From Mariaggregatimicrobium sp964498785 (GTDB lineage Bacteria > Zhuqueibacterota > Zhuqueibacteria > Thermofontimicrobiales > Thiofontviventaceae): a DNA stretch of 64,000 nucleotides. The notes under the pieces were generated by a model. It had not been told where the DNA came from, searched no databases, and saw only the letters and a program-made list of their open reading frames with translations. The stretch spans positions 1 to 64,000 of the forward strand of contig CAZCJL010000006.1 of NCBI GenBank assembly GCA_964498785.1, written 5' to 3'. This document shows, in pieces, positions 43,412 through 51,655 of the stretch. Every line of letters begins with the position of its first letter. Within the stretch, counting starts at the first letter, position 1. Made by a program: the position numbers and the translations under genes.

Positions 43412-43441
43412 TTGGCATGCAGTTTATCCTGAGCATGCCGA
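43412..43441. repeat. Dispersed-type palindrome
   Basis: GGCATGC (43414-43420) and GCATGCC (43433-43439) flank AGTTTATCCTGA. The surrounding bases (TTTATCCTGAGCATGCCGAA) resemble a widespread intergenic palindromic repeat. More G+C-rich than its surroundings and not followed by a T-run. Confidence 0.45.
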
Positions 43442-43529
43442 ATGGCCCGTCAGATTTATAACAACAGACAACCGCTATTTAGAATAATATCTTGCATCTC
43501 CGCATCTTTACGGCTTATAATTATTAAGC

Positions 43530-44315
43530 TTATATAAAAATTTCAGTTCGTAATTGCTCTTCTTTTGTGAACAGACGGTGATAGAGTAAATACAGAATCG
43601 TAATACATGAAATTGTAACAGAGGCTGCCAGCATATACATGATCGTCACCTGATATCGAACCGATTGTTCTGGCGCTACTCCACCGATAATTTGTCCGGT
43701 CATTAAACCGGGTAATTGAACAATTCCCACGATCATCATGGAGTTAATAGTTGGCATCATTGCGGCGCGCGCGGCTTCTCGGAGCAACGGATTAATTGCC
43801 TTAATTGGTGAAGCGCCTAACGCTAATGCAGCTTCGATTTCCAGATGCCGGTTTTTTGCCTCGCTAACGAGACGATCAACAGCGAGCGCGGCAGAGTTCA
43901 TGGAATTTCCCAGCATCATGCCGGAAATCGGGATCAAATATTGCGGCTCATACCACGGCGATACTCTCAATATTAGAAATATCAACGTGAACATAGATGT
44001 AGCTGCTCCCAGAAAAATAGCAAATGTGATCAGAGGGTAAAGCCCTGGTATCGTAATGCGTTGCCTTTTCACAGCATTGTAACCTGCCACTAATGTCATA
44101 ATAAATATCATCAGCAGAATGAAATACCATTTATTTAAATTGAAAATGTATTTCAAGATGTATCCGATGATCATTAACTGAATAAAAGTCCTCACAGTAG
44201 CGATTAATAGTTCTCTTTCAATACCAAGTTTCGATTGAAATGAAATTACAAGTGGAATCAGAATTAATGTTACTGCGAGTAATAGATCAAAATAATTTAG
44301 TGAAATAAAATCCAT
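43530..44315 (-). CDS. fetB: ABC transporter permease, FetB/YbbM (UPF0014) family
   Basis: A 261-residue integral membrane protein with about seven helices. Family motifs are present: VRTFIQLMIIGYILKYIF, the PISGMMLGNSMNSAALAVDRL segment, EAALALGASP and MMPTINSMMIVGIVQLPGLMTGQIIGG. The E. coli FetAB pair exports iron and helps resist oxidative stress; the metal is inferred here. I start at the ATG at 44315, one base after the end of the ATPase gene, with GGAGAA as ribosome site. Confidence 0.88.
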   Translation of the reverse strand: MDFISLNYFDLLLAVTLILIPLVISFQSKLGIERELLIATVRTFIQLMIIGYILKYIFNLNKWYFILLMIFIMTLVAGYNAVKRQRITIPGLYPLITFAIFLGAATSMFTLIFLILRVSPWYEPQYLIPISGMMLGNSMNSAALAVDRLVSEAKNRHLEIEAALALGASPIKAINPLLREAARAAMMPTINSMMIVGIVQLPGLMTGQIIGGVAPEQSVRYQVTIMYMLAASVTISCITILYLLYHRLFTKEEQLRTEIFI

Positions 44316-44316
44316 A

Positions 44317-45057
44317 TTATAATTCTCCGCAAATAAATTTTTGACCAAACTCAGTGTGCGGGCTTTTAAAGAATTCCCGGGCCGGGGATGTTTCAACAAC
44401 TTTGCCGTTTACCAACAGACACACAGAATCGGCTATATTCTCTGCGTGAGGAAGAATGTGAGTCACCATGATGATATCAATCCCGATCTCCTGATTGATT
44501 TTCCGGATAATTTCAAGCAATTTACGTGCTGTTGTTGGATCAAGCGCAGATGTTGGTTCATCCAACAATAGTACTTTGGGATCGTTGGCAAGCGCCCTGG
44601 CAAATGAAATTCGCTGTTGCTGACCCACAGAGAGATTCGCGACAGATCGTGTCGGTTCAATCGATTCCAGATCAACAATTTTTAGCAGTTCCAGAACATC
44701 GCCGCGATCTTTATTTGCTATATTTAATCTCGGGCCAAAAAGTATGTTATCTTCCACTGTACCCTCGAAAAGCGCCGGAATCTGAAAAACCATGCCAATA
44801 TCTCTTCTAAATTCTCGAGGTGAAAAATCAGCAATATTTTCATCATCAATAAATATCGCACCCACATCCGGCGTCTCAAGTTTGTTTAATAAACGCAATA
44901 AAGTGGTTTTCCCGCTTCCGGATGGCCCTAAAATGACATGTATTTTTTCTCCACAGGAATTAACAGAGATATTTTGTAATATCGTGAGTTTTCGGGATTC
45001 TCCGTTTTCCGATTTTATCCACTTCCATTTGGATACATTATCAAATTTAAAATTCAT
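44317..45057 (-). CDS. fetA: ABC transporter ATP-binding protein, FetA-like
   Basis: A 246-residue ATPase driving the FetB permease. Walker A GPSGSGKTTLLRLLN, Q-loop MVFQIPALFEGTV, signature LSVGQQQRISFARALA, Walker B VLLLDEPTSALD and the switch histidine in MVTHIL are all intact. Start at 45057 has AGGTTA upstream. An in-frame upstream ATG at 45096 would add 13 hydrophobic residues without a ribosome site. First gene of the two-gene operon. Confidence 0.9.
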   Translation of the reverse strand: MNFKFDNVSKWKWIKSENGESRKLTILQNISVNSCGEKIHVILGPSGSGKTTLLRLLNKLETPDVGAIFIDDENIADFSPREFRRDIGMVFQIPALFEGTVEDNILFGPRLNIANKDRGDVLELLKIVDLESIEPTRSVANLSVGQQQRISFARALANDPKVLLLDEPTSALDPTTARKLLEIIRKINQEIGIDIIMVTHILPHAENIADSVCLLVNGKVVETSPAREFFKSPHTEFGQKFICGEL

Positions 45058-45365
45058 AAATAACCTGCTAAATATGAATAAGTCAAAATAATTCACTTTT
45101 TATGAGTTGTAACAATATAACAAATGAATATATTTTTGTCAATAATATTTTTGGTATAATTATTTATAAAACATTTACATCGAGCAATTCTGGCACTGAA
45201 TCGCCCGATGCATCAAAATAATAGTCAATGATAGGAGGGGCAATGTAGAAATATATATTCCAGCAGCATGATTTGGGTGAGTTTGGTTGACAATCAACCA
45301 GGACAAATAAAAATTTTCATTGGGAAACTTTTGAAGATTTTATTATGCCGATGTTTCGATATCGC
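45058..45365. other. Intergenic region upstream of fetA
   Basis: 308 bases without a confident gene. It holds the fetA promoter (45114-45142) and a small stem GGTTG-ACAAT-CAACC (45283-45297). On the minus strand there is a start-less open stretch of about 45 codons ending ...DYYFDASGDSVPELLDVNVL, possibly the tail of a lost gene. On the plus strand an AGGAGG is followed by ATG-TAG, a start directly followed by a stop. Confidence 0.3.
45114..45142 (-). promoter_or_regulatory. Sigma-70-type promoter for fetAB
   Basis: Minus-strand TTGACA (45142-45137) and TATATT (45119-45114), spacer 17 bases, 56 bases upstream of fetA. Confidence 0.7.
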
Positions 45366-45773
45366 TTAGTTCGTTTTTATTTTTGAAAGAGTTCCGGCAG
45401 CATTCATTCGCAATGATGGCAACCCTTCGCATTCTGATTTTAGAATATAATCTGCACTACCAGTGCTTTTGTAAAAATAACAATCCGCCGTATAATATTG
45501 CCCGGTCAATTCTTCCTGACTTATATTCAATTCTGTCAACTCTATTATGTTTACATAATTTTGACTCACAGGATATGATTCATGTATTGCATGATATATC
45601 TTTAGAAAAGTACGAATTGTATCCAGTGTTGATTCTGCCTCAACTTGTTTTGCACGTGTAAGATTTGCCTGATAAACTGGCAGCGCCACAGCAGTCATGA
45701 TCCCTATAATCAGAAAAATAATGAGTAATTCTAAAATTGTGAAGCCTTCCCATTTTAAGTTATGTCGTGTCAT
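45366..45773 (-). CDS. Type IV pilin-like prepilin
   Basis: A 135-residue protein with a class III signal: a short basic leader ending in EG, then FTILELLIIFLIIGIMTAVALPVYQ, with Glu at position +5. After cleavage between G and F by prepilin peptidase, the hydrophobic helix would anchor it in the membrane and drive assembly into a pilus or a type II secretion pseudopilus. Two cysteines in the C-terminal part (TADCYFY and SECEGL) could form the D-loop disulfide. The ATG at 45773 has GGAGAA upstream; an earlier ATG at 45788 has none. No other pilus genes are adjacent. Confidence 0.85.
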   Translation of the reverse strand: MTRHNLKWEGFTILELLIIFLIIGIMTAVALPVYQANLTRAKQVEAESTLDTIRTFLKIYHAIHESYPVSQNYVNIIELTELNISQEELTGQYYTADCYFYKSTGSADYILKSECEGLPSLRMNAAGTLSKIKTN

Positions 45774-45939
45774 GTTTATTCTCCGCATTATTCAATTCAT
45801 CAACCTAAATATTTCTTTCAAATAATATATCGGAAAAATATGTAATTAATTTAACATTATTTGAAGGATATTTAAATTTTGAAAGATAGGGTTCAATCAA
45901 TAGGATGGTTCTCTGTAGAAGAAGATTATAACCAAATAG

Positions 45940-45981
45940 AAAAAGAGATGAGAAAAATATGTTAATTCTCATCTCTTTTTT
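45940..45981. terminator. Bidirectional Rho-independent terminator
   Basis: AGAGATGAGA (45944-45953) and TCTCATCTCT (45967-45976), 10-bp stem, loop 13 bases, with five or more T on both strands. It ends the rlpA-like transcript. A 62-codon frame overlapping it is not credible. Confidence 0.88.
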
Positions 45982-46063
45982 AGGTTGATACATTTAAAAT
46001 ATCAAGGGAATACAGACGTCGCGGTCTCTAAAAATGCAAAACGACGTTTAAAACAACAATTAA

Positions 46064-46711
46064 TTATTGCTTAATGACTTCCAGTTTAACATCGATCACG
46101 CCCGCGCTAACATCACCGATTAATTTGAATGCTCTTAAAGATAAATCCACAATTCGGTTTTTGGAAAATGGCCCACGGTCATTCACTCGTACTTGAACAG
46201 ATTTTCCGTTTACCACACTGGTTACATTGCACATTGTACCAAACGGAAGCGTGCGGTGAGCGCACGTCAATTTATTCCGGTCATACAGTTCTCCGCTTGC
46301 TGTTTTTCGACCATGGAATTTGTCCGCATAATAAGAGGCTTTTCCGGTCTGAACCTGCGATGATATTTGCTGCTCCGGTTGCTGCTGTGGAGGAACTGGC
46401 GTATCTGTTAACGTGGTCGTGTCTATTTTAGTTTCTGAGGCGCGCGGTTGTTCTGATGAGTTGTTTACGGAGCTAAACTCGTTAATGTTCTTCTCTGATT
46501 CTTTTAAAAATTCTGCCTTTAATGTGTAATAATCTTTATAGTCCTTTAGTAATTCTAATTCATTTTGTGTAAACGGCCCGATAGGAACATTCGATTTTTT
46601 CGGAGCATTCACTGCTGCCTTTTTTGTTGTAAATCTTGAACAATTAATGCCTGGCAAGAGAATAATAATCAAAAAAAGAAGTGTGAATATTTGAGTAAAT
46701 TTATTCCTCAT
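46064..46711 (-). CDS. rlpA: RlpA-like septal-ring lipoprotein (double-psi beta-barrel)
   Basis: A 215-residue lipoprotein. The N-terminal signal ends in LLPGINC, the probable lipidated cysteine (Asn at -1 is unusual). A Ser/Thr/Gln-rich linker follows. The C-terminal domain (about 115-212) is the RlpA double-psi beta-barrel: GKASYYADKFHGRKTASGE, RTLPFGTMCNVT and VNDRGPFSKNRIVDLSLRAF. RlpA proteins cleave denuded glycan strands at the septum. No SPOR domain is present, so septal targeting by denuded glycan is not supported here. Confidence 0.9.
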   Translation of the reverse strand: MRNKFTQIFTLLFLIIILLPGINCSRFTTKKAAVNAPKKSNVPIGPFTQNELELLKDYKDYYTLKAEFLKESEKNINEFSSVNNSSEQPRASETKIDTTTLTDTPVPPQQQPEQQISSQVQTGKASYYADKFHGRKTASGELYDRNKLTCAHRTLPFGTMCNVTSVVNGKSVQVRVNDRGPFSKNRIVDLSLRAFKLIGDVSAGVIDVKLEVIKQ

Positions 46712-46922
46712 GACTCGGCTTCCTGTTTTTAGTGTTTAAAAAAATGATTAATCCCCCATATACTGCCTTTTAATATTCATCGGTAATTTAGGAATATTTT
46801 TTAATTTGATCAAAAGTAACATATAATTAATAAATGAGAATTTCAACAAAAAAATGAATCTCAAAAAAAAAATACAAATTTGATATTTTCGTAAAAAATA
46901 TTTCTGTGATAGCAATTAATTA
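46712..46922. other. AT-rich divergent intergenic region
   Basis: Between rlpA (minus) and the sorting-domain protein (plus). A minus-strand pair TTGATC (46813-46808) and TAAATT (46790-46785), 17-base spacer, is a candidate rlpA promoter. Nothing else is recognised. Confidence 0.4.
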
Positions 46923-46951
46923 TTGACAATATAAATTGTTTTAATTATATT
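46923..46951 (+). promoter_or_regulatory. Sigma-70-type promoter for sorting-domain protein
   Basis: TTGACA at 46923-46928 and TATATT at 46946-46951, spacer 17 bases. Leader before the gene is about 130 bases. Confidence 0.68.
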
Positions 46952-47088
46952 TTTGGTAAATTAGTTGATCTGAATTACTCATGATTTTTCATAAAGCTGG
47001 GCATAAACTATAGATTTTTGATGAGAAAAATTTAAATTCACGATTTATTAAATTAAAATTAGTACATTTTTAAAAAAGGAGCGATTTT

Positions 47089-48501
47089 ATGAAGAAAAAA
47101 CCTTATTTAATTGCCTTGGTTATGTTCGCTATTTTTACAGCAGCAGGAATCGTCAATTCAGCTTCGAAAATAACAGATGCTTCGGGAAAAGCAGAAGATG
47201 TCCGCATATCGGCTGATCCTGTTTCGTTAGAGAACGGAATTGTGTACTCGGCAACCGCGGCTTCGGAGGGTGAAATTCAGATAACGCCATTGAATTACGT
47301 TGAAATGAATCTATCGCCTGTCATTGTGGAATTTGAAAATCAAAGCAAAGAGTTAAAAATCTATGAAGGCAAAGAGACTTTTAACAAATTTAATGACATC
47401 GGAGATGCGGCAGATGTTGCCAGTGGTTCTATTTCATATTCAGGAATATTCATGACAGCCGGCAATGATTGGTACTGGGCATATAATCACAGCTACGATG
47501 GAATCGTCAATTTACTGAATTCGCGAAGAGACGCAGGTTTTAGAATCGAAAGTCTTGATGTGTATCCTGAAGCGGACAATGCCTCCAGTATGTACGCGGC
47601 AACCTGGGCTAAAGACGGTAAAGGCTGGGCATGGGCATTGGAGTACAACTATGCTGATTTCCTGACACTACTGGAAACTTATAAAAATGAAGGACGCCGA
47701 ATTACTGATATAGAGTTTGACAAAAGAAACCGTAACTGGGGCGGAGTTTGGATTACAGATACAAAAGTCTGGCGATGGGCTATTAATTACTCCTATAATG
47801 ATTTCCTCCAATTACTGGAAGATCAGAAAAATGAAGGGAACCGGCCGATCGATTTAAATATTTATCCAAACTCCAGCGGTTCTGCTTTTCTGTACGCAGG
47901 AGTATGGTGCGGTAATCCGGAACAATACGGTTGGGCCTATGCTTTCAATTATTCCTGGAGCGACTTCAGTAATTTGCTTGACCAATATCATGCAGATGGC
48001 TACAGGCTGATCGATTATGAAAAATATATGGCTTCTTCCGGAATGCTTTATGGCGGTCTATGGGTGAAAGATGGCGTCGGCGGAGGTTATTCGATCAATT
48101 ATTCAGACCAGGCTGAATTTTCCGGTCGGATTCAAAGCAGAAAAGACGATGACAATATGCGCCCCATAAAATTCGAAATGTACACAGACCTGGCAACATC
48201 TGTAGCGAAAAATGAACCTCAAGAAGTTGAGACTTTCGAATTATCTCAAAACTATCCAAATCCGTTTAACCCGCAAACTAATATAAGCTATTCAATCCCA
48301 TCAAATGGAACTGTTCGATTAAAAATATATAATTTGCAAGGCCAGGAAGTGGCGACACTTGTAAATAAGCAACAACAAGCAGGTCACTATTCCATTCCAT
48401 TTTTAGCGTCGGATATTGTGAGCGGGATATATGTTTATCGGCTTGAATTTAATGGTGAATCATCTTTTGTAAAGACAAGAAAGATGAGTTTTCTGAAATA
48501 A
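47089..48501 (+). CDS. Secreted aromatic-repeat protein with T9SS-type sorting domain
   Basis: A 470-residue exported protein. Signal peptide about 1-24. Residues about 105-370 contain about five repeats of 50-55 residues with the pattern Y/W-G-x-W, W-x-W-A-x-N-Y-S, D-F-x-x-L-L and G-x-R-x-x-D (for example WRWAINYSYNDFLQLLEDQK, GWAYAFNYSWSDFSNLLDQY). These resemble polyglycine-hydrolase-type or related N-terminal repeats. The C-terminal 85 residues start LSQNYPNPFNPQTNISYSIP and end with a beta-sandwich, the Por secretion system type-A sorting domain, also called FlgD-like. AAAGGAGCG precedes the ATG. Likely surface-bound or released. Confidence 0.85.
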   Translation: MKKKPYLIALVMFAIFTAAGIVNSASKITDASGKAEDVRISADPVSLENGIVYSATAASEGEIQITPLNYVEMNLSPVIVEFENQSKELKIYEGKETFNKFNDIGDAADVASGSISYSGIFMTAGNDWYWAYNHSYDGIVNLLNSRRDAGFRIESLDVYPEADNASSMYAATWAKDGKGWAWALEYNYADFLTLLETYKNEGRRITDIEFDKRNRNWGGVWITDTKVWRWAINYSYNDFLQLLEDQKNEGNRPIDLNIYPNSSGSAFLYAGVWCGNPEQYGWAYAFNYSWSDFSNLLDQYHADGYRLIDYEKYMASSGMLYGGLWVKDGVGGGYSINYSDQAEFSGRIQSRKDDDNMRPIKFEMYTDLATSVAKNEPQEVETFELSQNYPNPFNPQTNISYSIPSNGTVRLKIYNLQGQEVATLVNKQQQAGHYSIPFLASDIVSGIYVYRLEFNGESSFVKTRKMSFLK

Positions 48502-48524
48502 ATATTTATCTTAAAGGTTCATGT

Positions 48525-48561
48525 AAAAGGGCGTTCATCACTGAGTGGCGCCCTTTTTTTT
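48525..48561 (+). terminator. Rho-independent terminator
   Basis: AAAGGGCG (48526-48533) pairs with CGCCCTTT (48549-48556). A CAC-TGA-GTG mini-stem sits in the loop. Eight T follow. Confidence 0.92.
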
Positions 48562-48578
48562 ATGTGATTTTACCAGGA

Positions 48579-48601
48579 GAACAATATTAAAAGAGGCTCG
48601 T
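48579..48601 (+). promoter_or_regulatory. Possible ECF-type promoter
   Basis: GAAC (48579-48582), 16 bases, CGT (48599-48601): resembles the GAAC/CGT pattern recognised by many ECF sigma factors. It would make the following operon autoregulated. Weak evidence. Confidence 0.25.
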
Positions 48602-48694
48602 AATATAACATGAAAATTAAATTATCATTTTCAAATAACGATGCAAACCATTTTCACAGAATGTTGTCTAATTGGTTGAAATGAAGGAAATAAT

Positions 48695-49270
48695 ATGGAC
48701 CGGAACGAAGAGTTATTAATTAAGCGTGCGCAGCGTGGTAATCTGGAAGCATTTGAAAAACTGGTACATCAATATGATGCACGTATTATGAAAATAGCGT
48801 ATGATATGCTCAATAATATCGAAGATGCACGGGATGTTTATCAGGATATTTTTGTTAAAGTTTATCGATCAATTGATAAATTTCGTTTTCAAAGCGAATT
48901 TTACACCTGGTTATTTCGTATTGCAATAAATACGTGCATTAATTTTCGGAAACAGCGAACAAAGAATGATAGCGTCTCATTAGATCAAATTGAAAATTAT
49001 CACGGAACACAGTGGGAAATGATGGGGAACTCAGAGGAATTAAACCCTGAAAAACACCTTTTAAATGAGGAACTGAATGAAAAGATTAATCAGGGAATTG
49101 AAAGACTCTCGAATCAACAGCGGGCAGTGTTTATATTACGACATTATCATGGATATAAGTTAAAACAGATTGCCGAAATCATGGAATGTTCTGAAGGGAC
49201 TGTAAAAAATTATCTGTTTCGGGCTACCCGAAAAATGCAAGTCGTATTGGCAGGTTATCGACAGATATAG
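48695..49270 (+). CDS. ECF-family RNA polymerase sigma factor (RpoE-like)
   Basis: A 191-residue sigma factor with region 2 (about 20-90: IAYDMLNNIEDARDVYQDIFVKVYRSIDKF, then YTWLFRIAINTCINFRK) and region 4 (about 130-185: LSNQQRAVFILRHYHGYKLKQIAEIMECSEGTVKNYLFRA). No region 3 is present, as is normal for the ECF group. The anti-sigma gene follows after 13 bases. A DUF4097 protein completes the operon. It likely responds to an envelope signal. Confidence 0.94.
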   Translation: MDRNEELLIKRAQRGNLEAFEKLVHQYDARIMKIAYDMLNNIEDARDVYQDIFVKVYRSIDKFRFQSEFYTWLFRIAINTCINFRKQRTKNDSVSLDQIENYHGTQWEMMGNSEELNPEKHLLNEELNEKINQGIERLSNQQRAVFILRHYHGYKLKQIAEIMECSEGTVKNYLFRATRKMQVVLAGYRQI

Positions 49271-49283
49271 AGAAGGTGATTTT

Positions 49284-50234
49284 ATGAAAACATGCAAAAA
49301 ATATGAAGAATGGATATGGCTCAGTTTTTATAATGAGCTATCCCCGGACAAGGCAGATGAATTGAAAGAGCATCTTAATACATGCGCCGATTGTACCCTC
49401 GATTATCAGGAAGCGGAAAAAACGGTTCAATTGCTGAACCAGAAGGTAAAATTACAGCCATCGGATCTGGAAATGGAGGCAAATCGCTCTGAATTGCACG
49501 AGCGTTTAATGCTGGCAAAGCGAGCCCGTTTACGAAAAGACATGTTGATGAAATGGTGGCTTCGAATACAGGATTTATTTTCATTGAATTTCGCTCCTCG
49601 GTTTCGATTTGCGGCTGCACTAGCGATTCTGGTTATCGGGATTTTTATGGGTAAATATATCTTGAATACGGATATCGCGTCGAACGTCGATAGTGACGTA
49701 CTGACAAATAAGAATGTCACAGGTGTGGACTATGTAAAATACAATCCGAAATCCGGCAAGGTTGCGGTTAACGTTAGAGTGATTAACGATGTATTGATTA
49801 AAGGAAATATTGATGATCCAAAAATGCAATCATTGCTGGCGCAAACGCTAATGACATCAGAGATGCCGAATGTCCGCCTGAGATCGGTGGATGCACTCTC
49901 CAAAGCAGATCGGTTAATTCAGCCCACACAAACGGCATTGATTAGCGCACTGGAGTTGGACGATAATCCGGGAATACGTTTAAAAGCCGCAAAAATATTG
50001 AATTCTCTCCCGGTGAATGAACAGGTCAGAGATTTATTAATCAATACAATGATAAAAGTATTGCAAAGTGAACCCAATTCTGCTGTCCGAAACGCCGCCG
50101 TGGATGGTTTAAGTAAACTGGGCGAAGACGGATTGCGCGCGTTACTTTACGAAGCTGCTCAACTCGATTCAAATGAATATCTTCAATACAAGACAAAAAA
50201 TTTAAGAAAAACTAAATTAGAAAGACCCAATTAA
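49284..50234 (+). CDS. Membrane anti-sigma factor with zinc finger and HEAT-repeat C-terminus
   Basis: A 316-residue protein. The N-terminal cytoplasmic anti-sigma domain has the ZAS motif HLNTCADC (about 31-38) after CKKYEEWIWLSFYNELSPDKADELKE. One membrane helix lies at about 105-127. The periplasmic part holds HEAT-like helical repeats (about 170-300), such as PNVRLRSVDALSKADR, PGIRLKAAKILNSLP and SAVRNAAVDGLSKLG. Most anti-sigma factors have smaller or unrelated sensor domains. The repeats could bind a periplasmic partner, possibly the DUF4097 protein. Confidence 0.88.
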   Translation: MKTCKKYEEWIWLSFYNELSPDKADELKEHLNTCADCTLDYQEAEKTVQLLNQKVKLQPSDLEMEANRSELHERLMLAKRARLRKDMLMKWWLRIQDLFSLNFAPRFRFAAALAILVIGIFMGKYILNTDIASNVDSDVLTNKNVTGVDYVKYNPKSGKVAVNVRVINDVLIKGNIDDPKMQSLLAQTLMTSEMPNVRLRSVDALSKADRLIQPTQTALISALELDDNPGIRLKAAKILNSLPVNEQVRDLLINTMIKVLQSEPNSAVRNAAVDGLSKLGEDGLRALLYEAAQLDSNEYLQYKTKNLRKTKLERPN

Positions 50235-50247
50235 TTTGGAGGACATT

Positions 50248-51495
50248 ATGAAAAAGTTGATTGTCATTGCATTACTCGTACCGCTTGTGCTGTTTGCACA
50301 AGAACTGAAAAAAGAAGGCCGCTACTATGTCGCTGAGATCGATAAAGATTTTGAAGTCAGTAAAGGCGGGGCCCTGATAATGGAAGACGTTCAGGGCGAT
50401 GTCATCGTTACTACCTGGAATAAAAATACGGTCAGTATTCATGAAATCCGTCGCATGGATGTTTACACCAAAACAGAGGCAGAGGCTGTATTAAAAGAAT
50501 CTCAGGCGATTTATAAGCAGGACGGAAATACGATTCGCATTGGCGGCGCAGATAGTTATCGCTCCTATATGAACAGCCGTTTTGAAATTAAGCTGCCTGT
50601 GGAATTTAATGTGGATATCGGAACACGGGGCGGTGATATTTCGATAACATCTCTTAAAGGGACGGCAAATATTAAAACGTCTGGCGGAGATATCGATTTA
50701 ATCAAAGTCGATGGTGTTGTTCAGGCCAAGACTTCCGGCGGAGATGTGAAAATTTACGAAAACACAAAACAGGTGCAGGTAAAAACTTCTGGTGGTGATG
50801 TGGAAATTATTGATGTTTACGGAGAAGTTCAGGCGAAAACATCGGGCGGCGATATTATCATTAAAAACAACAAAGCTCGTGTCGACGCGAAAACATCCGG
50901 CGGTGATATAATTTTGGAAAATGTGGGCGCTGAGGTGGATGTCGCGACCTCTGGCGGTGATATTGCAGTGAACGGAAGCGCCGGCAATATTGACGTTGCT
51001 ACGTCCGGAGGAGATGTGGAACTTAAAAATATTAAAGGCAAGGCACAAGCACGCACCTCAGGTGGTGATATCCGGGCATCTACTGTTCTGAATGGAGTTA
51101 ACGTCAGCACGTCCGGTGGCGATATCGAATTGAAAGATATTCAGGGATTTATTGAAGGCTCCACATCCGGTGGCAACATTGAAGCTGAAATGACGCTGAA
51201 AGATTTTTCCAAAGATCATCATGTTGAATTGAAATCTTCCGGCGGAAATATTACGTTGCATATTCCCGAAAAATTGCCGGCGACAATTAAGGCAGAAATA
51301 AAATTAACTGGTTTTGCATCGCGTACAAAAGAATATAATATTTATTCCGATTTTCCGTTAAATGATGGGCAGACCGGGGATGAAGAAAATCGCGGCGAAA
51401 TACTGATCAGCAAAGATGGCAAGATAAACGGCGGCGGTGATTTGATCTACTTGCGCACAACAAACGGTAATATCATTATAAAGAAATTACGTTAG
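50248..51495 (+). CDS. DUF4097-type exported repeat protein
   Basis: A 415-residue protein with a signal peptide (MKKLIVIALLVPLVLFAQE). Residues about 130-340 hold a ladder of about 20-residue repeats with the consensus K/A-T-S-G-G-D-I/V: nine exact TSGGD copies, plus TRGGD, TSGGN and SSGGN. The regular spacing predicts a beta-helix or stacked-strand solenoid. ATG at 50248 is preceded by TTGGAGGAC; a TTG at 50236 sits inside that ribosome site and is not a start. The gene begins 13 bases after the anti-sigma gene. Such DUF4097 proteins are commonly found with ECF systems. The function is unknown. Confidence 0.85.
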   Translation: MKKLIVIALLVPLVLFAQELKKEGRYYVAEIDKDFEVSKGGALIMEDVQGDVIVTTWNKNTVSIHEIRRMDVYTKTEAEAVLKESQAIYKQDGNTIRIGGADSYRSYMNSRFEIKLPVEFNVDIGTRGGDISITSLKGTANIKTSGGDIDLIKVDGVVQAKTSGGDVKIYENTKQVQVKTSGGDVEIIDVYGEVQAKTSGGDIIIKNNKARVDAKTSGGDIILENVGAEVDVATSGGDIAVNGSAGNIDVATSGGDVELKNIKGKAQARTSGGDIRASTVLNGVNVSTSGGDIELKDIQGFIEGSTSGGNIEAEMTLKDFSKDHHVELKSSGGNITLHIPEKLPATIKAEIKLTGFASRTKEYNIYSDFPLNDGQTGDEENRGEILISKDGKINGGGDLIYLRTTNGNIIIKKLR

Positions 51496-51560
51496 TTGAA
51501 TTGAGTTCATTTATCACCGGAATATCTAAGATGAATTATTACAATTTCAGATGAAAATTT

Positions 51561-51592
51561 AAAAAGTCCACTCGCAGCGGGTGGACTTTTTA
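51561..51592 (+). terminator. Rho-independent terminator of the ECF operon
   Basis: AAAAGTCCAC (51562-51571) and GTGGACTTTT (51581-51590), 10-bp stem, loop 9 bases, T-run. Confidence 0.92.
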
Positions 51593-51655
51593 TATTGCTA
51601 TTAAAATATCAGGTGTGTCGGAGCGAAAGTCTCAATTTCCTGAAAGACCATATTA

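Noticed and set aside
45805..45993. 62-codon minus-strand gene upstream of the pilin-like gene
   Set aside because: It contains the bidirectional terminator hairpin, lacks a ribosome site, and its product has no recognisable pattern.
50236..50247. TTG start for the DUF4097 protein
   Set aside because: The TTG is part of the TTGGAGGAC ribosome site for the ATG at 50248, which begins a normal signal peptide.
50640..51260. DNA-level direct repeats or a CRISPR-like array in the DUF4097 gene
   Set aside because: The repeats are at protein level (TSGGD) with different codons and lie inside one open frame.
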